Assembly (NCBI RefSeq): GCF_017349355.1
Contig: NZ_JAFMPM010000008.1
Span: 868,001 to 932,000, forward strand
Source of the DNA: Thiothrix fructosivorans
GTDB lineage: Bacteria > Pseudomonadota > Gammaproteobacteria > Thiotrichales > Thiotrichaceae
Reading direction: 5' to 3'
Length of the DNA: 64,000 nucleotides
Below, in pieces: positions 56,166-64,000 of this stretch. The notes under the pieces are model-generated. The model ran no database searches. It was not told where the DNA came from and saw nothing but the letters and a program-made list of their open reading frames with translations. Positions within the stretch are counted from its first letter, which is position 1. Each line of letters opens with the position of its first letter. Made by a program: the position numbers and the translations under genes.

Positions 56166-57893
56166 ATGGAACAAGCCCTGCATTTACAACCCATCCTTAT
56201 CCTGTTGCTTATCGGCATTCTGGCGGTGGTGTTGATGCGCCCTCTGCACATGAGCCCGATTGTTGGCTACCTGCTGGCCGGGATGCTGATTGGGGAACAC
56301 GGGTTCGGTTTGATTGCGGAAAGCGAAACGACCCAATTGCTGGCGGAGCTTGGGGTCGTGTTCCTGCTGTTCGACATCGGACTTCATTTTTCCATTGCAC
56401 ATATCTGGGACGCGCGGCGTGACATCCTTGGGCTGGGGCCGTTGCAAATCGTGCTGACGGCAATTTTTCTGGCATTGTTTGCGGTGTTGTTTGCGGGTGT
56501 CAGCCTGGAAATTGCGATTGTGGTGGGGGCAACGCTGGCACTGTCCTCAACAGCAGTCGCCGCACAAATACTGGCAGACAATCAGCAGAACAGTTGCCCT
56601 GTATCGGTTTCTGCCACTGCTGTGCTGATTTTTCAGGATATTTGTGCGATCTTCCTGCTGATTCTGGTCAATTCTATGGGGGGCAATGAGGCTGCACTGC
56701 TCAGTACCATCGGTATGGCAGCACTAAAAGCTTTCGCCGCGTTCGCCGCTGCCATTCTGATGGGGCGCTTCCTGATTAGTCCGTTGTTCCAGTGGATTGC
56801 CAGTTACAAGGATGATGAGATTTTCACGGCTACCGCTCTGCTCATTGTTTTGGCAACCGCTGCTGCCACCGGAATGCTGGGGCTTTCCCTGACGCTGGGT
56901 GCGTTTCTGGCGGGCATGATTATTGCGGAAACCCGTTATCGGCATCTTATCCAGACGGAGGTTAAACCATTTCGGGGACTGTTACTGGGGTTCTTTTTCG
57001 TCACGGTGGGGATGACGCTGAATCTTGATGTGCTGTTTGGGCATTGGGTGGAAATTATCCTGATTGCCCTTGGCTTGGTGGCGCTTAAAGCTGTGCTGAT
57101 TTTTATGGCAGCAAGGTTGTTGGGTACTCCGGCACGTAGCGCCCTGCAAATGGGCATTTTGCTGTCACAGGGCAGCGAGTTTGCTTTCGTCATTTTTGCC
57201 ATACCCGTTGTCAAGCAGGGATTGGGCGCTGAATATGCCGCTATTCTGATTATCAGTGTTGCCTTGAGCATGGCGCTTACCCCCAGTTTGGTGAGGTTGG
57301 GCAGAAAGCTTGCCCGCAAGTGGGCTGACGAGGATTGGAATAACAGCCGTACTCAGGTCGACAATACAACTACTGATACGCCTGTCATTATTGTTGGTAT
57401 GGCCGAGGTAGGTCGGCGGGTTGCTAGTGCACTGGATGCCCATGACTTGCCCTACCGTTCCATTGAGGTCAATCATGACTGTTTCATGGATGCCTGTACT
57501 AATGGCTATAACGTCGGTTTCGGCGATGCTACCGATTTGCGCTTGATGGATACCATCAAGATGTCACACGCCCGGACCATTGTGATTACCTTCAGCGATT
57601 ACGAAGTTGCCCACCAGTTGGCACCGCTGGTACTGGAAAAATACCCCGGTCTGAATCTTATGGTGGCAGTAAAAGATGACGCTGCAAAAATACGCTTCGA
57701 TGCCCTTGGTATGCAGGCGGTTATACAACGGAGTTTTCCGCGCGGCTTGGATATGGCAATGGCGGTACTGGCGAGGCATGAGGTTGAGCCGAAGAAAATC
57801 CATAACTGGATGCGGCGTCAGCAAAGCCATGAATTGACGGATATGTTTTCGCCGTCACCGTTGGAAGTAACTGATGAGGGAAGTGTGCTGTAA
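56166..57893 (+). CDS. CPA2 monovalent cation:proton antiporter with RCK domain (KefB-like)
   Basis: A 575-residue membrane protein. The N-terminal 380 residues are a CPA2 exchanger (RPLHMSPIVGYLLAGMLIGE, ELGVVFLLFDIGLHFS, ALSSTAVAAQILAD, LGAFLAGMIIAET). A Rossmann-type TrkA-N/RCK domain follows (about 410-540), with PVIIVGMAEVGRRVASALD as the nucleotide-binding loop. Such systems export K+ or Na+ for protons under electrophile or pH stress. ATG 56166 is preferred to an upstream in-frame start inside the cyd terminator. Leucine codons are mostly CTG here, unlike the TTG-rich genes before it. Confidence 0.87.
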   Translation: MEQALHLQPILILLLIGILAVVLMRPLHMSPIVGYLLAGMLIGEHGFGLIAESETTQLLAELGVVFLLFDIGLHFSIAHIWDARRDILGLGPLQIVLTAIFLALFAVLFAGVSLEIAIVVGATLALSSTAVAAQILADNQQNSCPVSVSATAVLIFQDICAIFLLILVNSMGGNEAALLSTIGMAALKAFAAFAAAILMGRFLISPLFQWIASYKDDEIFTATALLIVLATAAATGMLGLSLTLGAFLAGMIIAETRYRHLIQTEVKPFRGLLLGFFFVTVGMTLNLDVLFGHWVEIILIALGLVALKAVLIFMAARLLGTPARSALQMGILLSQGSEFAFVIFAIPVVKQGLGAEYAAILIISVALSMALTPSLVRLGRKLARKWADEDWNNSRTQVDNTTTDTPVIIVGMAEVGRRVASALDAHDLPYRSIEVNHDCFMDACTNGYNVGFGDATDLRLMDTIKMSHARTIVITFSDYEVAHQLAPLVLEKYPGLNLMVAVKDDAAKIRFDALGMQAVIQRSFPRGLDMAMAVLARHEVEPKKIHNWMRRQQSHELTDMFSPSPLEVTDEGSVL

Positions 57894-57930
57894 GTTAACG
57901 CTTTTAAGGGCGTTGCATCTGTTTACATTA

Positions 57931-57962
57931 GAATATTATTATATTATTATTTTCTAATATTC
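57931..57962. promoter_or_regulatory. AT-rich inverted repeat upstream of the LysR-HTH gene
   Basis: GAATATTA (57931-57938) is perfectly inverted as TAATATTC (57955-57962) with a 16-base T/A spacer. It ends 20 bases before the start of the HTH-only gene and could be its autoregulatory operator. A GAATATTC palindrome recurs at 58379-58386 upstream of sqr copy 2. Confidence 0.55.
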
Positions 57963-57981
57963 AAGTGCTAGGAGCGAATGG

Positions 57982-58254
57982 ATGAACTTTCAAGTATTGA
58001 GGTATGTGGTAGCAGCGACACAAGTCCGGCATTTTGGACAAGCGGCAGAGGTCTGCCATGTGACACAGCCGAGTTTGTCCGAGCAAATCATAAAATTTGA
58101 AGAATATTTGGGAGTGGCTCTTTTTATTCGGGCGAGAAATGGGGTTATTCCCACCCAAGCCGGGTTAAAGATCTCAGCACTTGCACAAGATGCGCTTGAA
58201 ATAGAAAGAAAAATCAAGGCATTGAGTCCTCGTTTGGGAGTAGGAGGGGCTTGA
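57982..58254 (+). CDS. LysR-type DNA-binding domain only (HTH protein)
   Basis: A 90-residue protein equal to the N-terminal domain of an OxyR-like LysR regulator: RHFGQAAEVCHVTQPSLSEQ is the helix-turn-helix, followed by the linker helix (SALAQDALEIERKIKAL), then a stop. Normal LysR proteins are about 300 residues with a C-terminal effector domain, which is absent; the sequence after the stop does not resemble one in any frame I could follow. It is either a truncated remnant or a genuine stand-alone regulator. AGGAG precedes the ATG. It sits between the antiporter and sqr copy 2. Confidence 0.75.
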   Translation: MNFQVLRYVVAATQVRHFGQAAEVCHVTQPSLSEQIIKFEEYLGVALFIRARNGVIPTQAGLKISALAQDALEIERKIKALSPRLGVGGA

Positions 58255-58407
58255 CTGCCTTGTTCATAGGCGTTTCCGATGGCTAAGGTTATGGCTAAAG
58301 CCTATAGTGAAGCGCAGTGTTTATTTTACCCATCATATACAGTGATTGCCCTACATTCGCTTCAGTATTTTAATATACGAATATTCAAATATATTAACAT
58401 ATCATAA

Positions 58408-58431
58408 TATACTAACTTATTGAATTCTAAA
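58408..58431 (+). promoter_or_regulatory. Candidate promoter and shared motif upstream of sqr copy 2
   Basis: TATACT (58408-58413) is a -10-like box in a very AT-rich stretch. It is followed by TATTGAATTCTAAA (58418-58431), nearly the same as the motif upstream of sqr copy 1. The rest of the 249-base gap holds a GAATATTC palindrome and a duplicated ATGGCTAA. Confidence 0.45.
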
Positions 58432-58494
58432 TGGTTTTTTGACTTTTTTCACTTGATGTGGTTTCATGCCATTCAGATAAAAAAACCGCTTTAG

Positions 58495-59781
<1,287 letters not shown>

Positions 59782-59861
59782 CCTGAGCCGGGCAGGCGGC
59801 CTGTGTTGCTTGCCCGTTATGTATTTCGGTGAAATCGTGGTGTTTTGAGGAGGGCATCGTG

Positions 59862-60998
59862 ATGGATAGTAAAAAATCCGTGTTTATAGGGTTTGTGGGT
59901 GTGGTATTGGGTATTGGTTTACCTGCTGTTGGGCAATCTGCCGACATTATTCCCGTTGAAGTTTCCAAGACCCAAAGTCAATCAGTGCTGGGTAGTACCG
60001 TTGTGCCTTACAAGGAAGTGACCTTGACGGCACAAATACCGGGGATAGTGAAGCGGGTGGCGGGAGGCGTTGGCTCTTCTTTCGCAGCGGGCAATACCCT
60101 TGTCCAGATTGATGACTCACAGTTGCAGGCCAAGCGCAATGCCGTGGCTGCCCAGATTGGCACTGCCCAGTCCGGGGTCACGAATGCCCAAGCACAATAC
60201 AATCGTGAGCAGATTTCACCCCGCAGCAAGGATATTGGTGCGATGCCGGGTTTCGGTATGCCTGCCATATTCGACAGGTTGGGGACACGCCAGTTTGCCG
60301 AGACATTCATGGGGGGGTATGACGAGCAGACCATCCGTCAGGCAGATTTGGAGAATAGCCGGTCGGCTGTTTTACAGGCACAAGGTGGCCTCCAGCAAGC
60401 CAATGCCCAGCTACAGGAACTGGATTCCGCTATCAGTAATGCAACATCAACCGCTCCGTTTGAAGGCATGATCCTGTCAAAACAGGTTGAAGTCGGCGAT
60501 ACCGTACAACCTGGTCAACCTCTCCTCACTTACGGTTACGTCAAAAACAAACGTCTGGAATCGGACGTACCATCTGGCTTGGTGGCAGGTTTGAAGGTGG
60601 GGATGGTTGTTGAGGCGAGGATTAACAATAGTCTCAATACAACGGCTAAAATTGCTGAAATTTACCCGCTGGCTGACCCCACCCGCCATACGGTGACAGT
60701 CAAATTTGACCTTCCGGTCGGTATTGAGGCAACCCCCGGTAATTATGCCGAAGTGCATTTGCCAGAGGGACAAAGCGGAACCAGCATTTTTATCCCCAAA
60801 ACAGCCTTGTTCAAAGGCGGCACATTACCTAGCGTTCTGGTTGTCAAAGACGGCAAGTCAGAATTGCGCATGGTGCGCCTTGGAACCGATCAGAGTGGAG
60901 AAAAGCTGGAAGTGGTATCCGGTCTGGATGCCAATGAACACATCATCAATGATCCACCCGTTGGCGTCGTTTCTGGCTGGATACCACCTGCGAAATAA
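59862..60998 (+). CDS. RND efflux periplasmic adaptor (membrane fusion protein)
   Basis: A 378-residue HlyD/MFP-family protein with an N-terminal signal (VFIGFVGVVLGIGLPAVGQSA). The split lipoyl domain (VTLTAQIPGIVKRVAGGVGS and STAPFEGMILSKQVEVGDTV) flanks a helical hairpin with an unusual Gly/Pro/Phe-rich insert (GAMPGFGMPAIFDRLG). A beta-barrel domain and a membrane-proximal domain follow. GAGGAGG precedes ATG 59862. It precedes the RND pump gene by 27 bases, and no outer-membrane channel gene is seen before the window ends. Confidence 0.87.
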   Translation: MDSKKSVFIGFVGVVLGIGLPAVGQSADIIPVEVSKTQSQSVLGSTVVPYKEVTLTAQIPGIVKRVAGGVGSSFAAGNTLVQIDDSQLQAKRNAVAAQIGTAQSGVTNAQAQYNREQISPRSKDIGAMPGFGMPAIFDRLGTRQFAETFMGGYDEQTIRQADLENSRSAVLQAQGGLQQANAQLQELDSAISNATSTAPFEGMILSKQVEVGDTVQPGQPLLTYGYVKNKRLESDVPSGLVAGLKVGMVVEARINNSLNTTAKIAEIYPLADPTRHTVTVKFDLPVGIEATPGNYAEVHLPEGQSGTSIFIPKTALFKGGTLPSVLVVKDGKSELRMVRLGTDQSGEKLEVVSGLDANEHIINDPPVGVVSGWIPPAK

Positions 60999-61025
60999 TG
61001 CCCTTTACTGTCAGGCTCGTTACAC

Positions 61026-64000
61026 ATGAATGATTTCCCAAAAGACGCTGATCCGGCTGAAACAGAGCACCCTAATTTGGGGTTGGCAGGCGTTACGGCT
61101 AAAGCCTTTATTACCTCGCCGCTCTCCCTGTTGTTGCTACTGGCCTTTTTTGCCGTGGGTGTGTTGGGGATGTGGGTCACGCCGCGTCAGGAAGACCCAC
61201 AAATATCCGTACCGATGGTGGATATTTTTGTGCGCTATCCCGGCGCGTCGGCGCAGGAAGTCGAAAACCTGATTTCCCGCCCAATGGAAAGTATCCTCTC
61301 GGAAATGACCGGGGTGGATCATGTCTACTCGGTTTCCATGCATGAACAGTCGATGGTCACGGTACAGTTTATCGTGGGTCAAGAACTGGAATCTTCACTG
61401 GTCAAGCTGTACGACAAGCTAGCCTCCAATCAAGACAAGATTCCCCAGCAAGCCTCAACGCCCAGCGTAAAACCCAAAGGGGCGGATGATGTCCCGCTGG
61501 TCACGCTGACCTTGTGGTCGAATAAAGTCGCCGATACCAACCTGCGTCTGATTGGGCTGGATGTCTTGCAAAGCCTGCGCGAAGTGGAAAACACCAGCCA
61601 AAGTTTCATGGTGGAAGGCCGTCATGAAGCATTGAAAGTTGAAATATTACCCGAACGTCTAGCGACCTTTGGGGTATCGCTGGAACAGGTAGCCAATGCT
61701 ATCCGCATGGCGAATTCGGAACGCAGCACTGGCACGGTTGAACCTAACCAAAAAGTCTTCAAGATCTACAGCGGTATTTTCCTCAATTCTGCCGCCGACA
61801 TTCAGCGTCTGATTGTCACGGTGGCGGGGGGCAGGCCGGTCTATGTACGTGATGTCGCGACGGTGACGGAAGAGGCGATGGAAGCAGATCATGCTGTTGC
61901 TTACTTTACTGGCCCTGCGGCACAGGATGTGCAGGAAACTGCCGATAATGCCGCTGCGGTCACGCTGGCGATTGCCAAGAAAAAGAACACCAATGGCGTC
62001 GATGTGGCTAATGCGATACTGGCGAAACTGGAAGTGCTCAAAGGCCGCATTATTCCCGACAACGTGCATGTCGAAGTGACCCGCAATTACGGGGAAACCG
62101 CCAAAGAAAAGGTCAATGAGCTGATCTTCAAGCTGTTTGTTGCCACCGGTATCGTGACGCTGCTGGTGTGGTTCTTCCTCGGCTGGCGGGCGGCGACGGT
62201 GGTGCTGATTGTGATTCCGGCGGTGATTACTACCACGGTGTTTGCTGCTTGGCTGATGGGCATGACGATTGACCGGGTGAGTCTGTTTGCGCTGATCTTC
62301 TCCATTGGTATTCTGGTCGATGATGCTATTGTGGTGGTGGAAAATATTTACCGGCGCTGGTTAATGGACAGCAGTACTAAAATCAGTGTGGCGGTTGATG
62401 CAGTGCGTGAGGTGGGCAACCCGACTATTCTGGCAACGGGTACGGTGATTGCGGCCTTGCTGCCCATGGGATTTGTCAGTGGCATGATGGGGCCTTATAT
62501 GCGCCCGATTCCAGTACTGGGTTCGGTGGCAATGGTGATTTCTTTGTTTGCAGCGTTTGCCTTTACTCCCTGGCTGACGAATCGCTTTAGACCTTCCCTG
62601 AAAAGTTTGCAGGCGGCGGCGGAGAAAGAACACAAGCAAGCGGCGATGATGGAAAAGTTCTTCCGTGGCGTCATCACACCCTTGGTTAATAGTCGTCTGA
62701 AGGGCTTTACTTTTCTGGTGGGCATTATCGCGACCTTCTTCGTGTTTATGCTGATGTTCTACCCGTTCACGGGCGTCAGGGTGAAAATGCTGCCGCTGGA
62801 TAACAAGCCGGAATTCAATGTGGTGGTCAATATGCCGGAAGGCACGGCAATTCCCGTGACCGCTAATCTGGTGTATCAACTGGCGGGCAAGCTCAAAACC
62901 TTGCCGGAAGTGACTGCTCTGCAAACCTATACTGGCACAGCCTCGCCTTTCAATTTCAACGGGTTGGTGCGCCACTATTATTTACGCCAGCAACCTTGGC
63001 AGGCGGATATACAGGTACAGCTTTCCCCCAAACACGATCGTAAACGCAGCAGCCACGAGATTGCGGTGGAGGCGCGGGAAATCCTGCAACCTTTGCTGGG
63101 CAATACCGGTGCGAAACTTCAGGTTGTCGAAATGCCGCCGGGACCACCCGTACTGCAATCTGTAGTCGCCGAGATTTATGGGCCGGATGCGAATACCCGC
63201 CGTCAGGTCGCGGCTGATCTAACCCGTTTCTTTGGGCAGGCGGAAAACCTTGGGGACGTGGATAACCTGATGGAAGACGATCATGAGGTACTGCACTTCA
63301 TCGTGGATTCGGACAAGGCGCAACGTAATGGCATTACCGCCGAAGCCATCAATCGCACACTGGAAATGGCGATGGGTGGTTATGTGTTGGGTGACATCAA
63401 GAAAAACGCCCTGATCGACCCGACCCGTATTGTCATGCAGATTCCGCTGGAAGCCCGTTCGCAAATTTACCGCTTGTCACAATTGCCCGTGACCAACCCG
63501 ACAGGGCAGACTGTGCCGTTGCAGGAATTAGGCACCTTCGTGTTCGAGAAGCAGGACAAGCCGATTTACCGCAAGGATTTGCGCCCGGTTGAATTTGTGA
63601 CGGCTGAAACCACCGGGCGTTTGGCTGCGCCGGTTTATGGGCAAAGTCAGGTGGAAAATTTGCTGAAGGCTGCCAACAATGGCGAAGGCTATCGCAGCCC
63701 GGATGGCACGTTGTTACATGAACAGGCTTACTGGCTCAAGACCCCGCAAGGTGTTGAGAGTAAATCCGCTTTCGAGTGGGGCGGCGAATGGACAGTAACG
63801 TGGGAAACCTTCCGCGACATGGGGATTGCGTTTGCCGCAGCACTGGTATTGATTTACATGCTGATCGTGGCGCAGTTCGGTAATTTCATCCTGCCTGCCA
63901 TCATCATGGCACCGATTCCGCTGACGCTGATTGGCATTGTGCCGGGGCATTGGCTGATGAATGCAGAGTTTACCGCAACGTCGATGATCGGTTTCATTGC
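61026..64000 (+). CDS. RND efflux pump inner-membrane permease, 3' end cut by window
   Basis: An open reading frame continues from ATG 61026 to the window edge without a stop (991 full codons). It is an AcrB-like RND permease: first helix (LLLLLAFFAVGVLGMWV), porter domain (DIFVRYPGASAQEVENLIS), and the proton-relay helix GILVDDAIVVVENIYRRW with the paired aspartates. The C-terminal helices begin near 63800 (AALVLIYMLIVAQFG). It probably exports small organic or sulfur compounds. It couples to the adaptor upstream; substrate is unknown. Confidence 0.9.
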   Translation, partial: MNDFPKDADPAETEHPNLGLAGVTAKAFITSPLSLLLLLAFFAVGVLGMWVTPRQEDPQISVPMVDIFVRYPGASAQEVENLISRPMESILSEMTGVDHVYSVSMHEQSMVTVQFIVGQELESSLVKLYDKLASNQDKIPQQASTPSVKPKGADDVPLVTLTLWSNKVADTNLRLIGLDVLQSLREVENTSQSFMVEGRHEALKVEILPERLATFGVSLEQVANAIRMANSERSTGTVEPNQKVFKIYSGIFLNSAADIQRLIVTVAGGRPVYVRDVATVTEEAMEADHAVAYFTGPAAQDVQETADNAAAVTLAIAKKKNTNGVDVANAILAKLEVLKGRIIPDNVHVEVTRNYGETAKEKVNELIFKLFVATGIVTLLVWFFLGWRAATVVLIVIPAVITTTVFAAWLMGMTIDRVSLFALIFSIGILVDDAIVVVENIYRRWLMDSSTKISVAVDAVREVGNPTILATGTVIAALLPMGFVSGMMGPYMRPIPVLGSVAMVISLFAAFAFTPWLTNRFRPSLKSLQAAAEKEHKQAAMMEKFFRGVITPLVNSRLKGFTFLVGIIATFFVFMLMFYPFTGVRVKMLPLDNKPEFNVVVNMPEGTAIPVTANLVYQLAGKLKTLPEVTALQTYTGTASPFNFNGLVRHYYLRQQPWQADIQVQLSPKHDRKRSSHEIAVEAREILQPLLGNTGAKLQVVEMPPGPPVLQSVVAEIYGPDANTRRQVAADLTRFFGQAENLGDVDNLMEDDHEVLHFIVDSDKAQRNGITAEAINRTLEMAMGGYVLGDIKKNALIDPTRIVMQIPLEARSQIYRLSQLPVTNPTGQTVPLQELGTFVFEKQDKPIYRKDLRPVEFVTAETTGRLAAPVYGQSQVENLLKAANNGEGYRSPDGTLLHEQAYWLKTPQGVESKSAFEWGGEWTVTWETFRDMGIAFAAALVLIYMLIVAQFGNFILPAIIMAPIPLTLIGIVPGHWLMNAEFTATSMIGFI

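Noticed and set aside
57925-57965. AT-rich repeat as a replication origin or iteron
   Set aside because: No DnaA boxes or iterons are nearby; position upstream of an HTH gene makes an operator more likely.
59789-59816. CGGGCA / TGCCCG pairing after sqr copy 2 as terminator
   Set aside because: Six-base arms with a 16-base loop and no T-run; the adaptor gene may well be co-transcribed.

Overview
The window reads as the chromosome of a sulfide-oxidising gammaproteobacterium. Gene content and order are gammaproteobacterial (slyX-rsmJ, gyrA-serC-pheA, bioH-bioC, IscR with Cys92/98/104, YqiB- and YgdD-type proteins). Two sulfide:quinone oxidoreductases, a cytochrome bd oxidase, a TauE/SafE-type exporter and a 2-oxoacid-type TRAP transporter point to a filamentous sulfur bacterium such as Thiothrix or a relative. 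That genus-level guess is inference; no rRNA or tRNA gene is present in the window to test it.

Layout. 1-10.5 kb is mostly housekeeping: the tail of isocitrate lyase, rraA, a reverse-strand TRAP operon (dctP-REP element-dctQ-dctM), argG, slyX-rsmJ, a DUF423 protein, a PP-type phosphatase, iscR with its own promoter and a probable IscR box, a DUF1249 protein and phosphoglucomutase. 10.5-17.1 kb is accessory: two tandem secreted multidomain proteins that share a duplicated leader and signal peptide, then a damaged-looking BrnT/BrnA pair and an orphan winged-helix antitoxin-like gene. 17.1-25.4 kb, reverse strand, holds mnmH-selD (selenium use in tRNA), a sugar transferase, and gspF-gspE-gspD of a type II secretion system.

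25.5-51 kb is metabolic core: DUF1015, bioH-bioC-CDGSH protein, a Nudix hydrolase, pepN, two exported small proteins, pta-ackA-FGGY kinase, a TSUP exporter, der, a second Nudix protein, trpE-trpG-RDD with a possible Trp-rich leader peptide, gyrA-serC-pheA, and proS. From 51 kb onward the theme is sulfide and respiration: sqr copy 1, a PsiE-like membrane protein, cydABX behind a perfect FNR-type box, then a CPA2 cation/proton antiporter, an HTH-only LysR-type protein, sqr copy 2 (about 93% identical to copy 1), and an RND adaptor with its pump. The pump gene runs off the window end.

How it fits together. SQR passes electrons from sulfide to quinone. The sulfide-tolerant bd oxidase can drain that pool at low oxygen, consistent with its FNR site. 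The second SQR sits between a cation antiporter and an RND pump, which suggests a sulfide- or stress-tolerance unit rather than a simple energy operon. The most novel-looking items are the tandem four-cysteine domain in the 10.6 kb secreted protein, the HTH-only regulator next to sqr copy 2 with its AT-rich operators, the phased TTGTACAA cluster near iscR, and the candidate trp leader.
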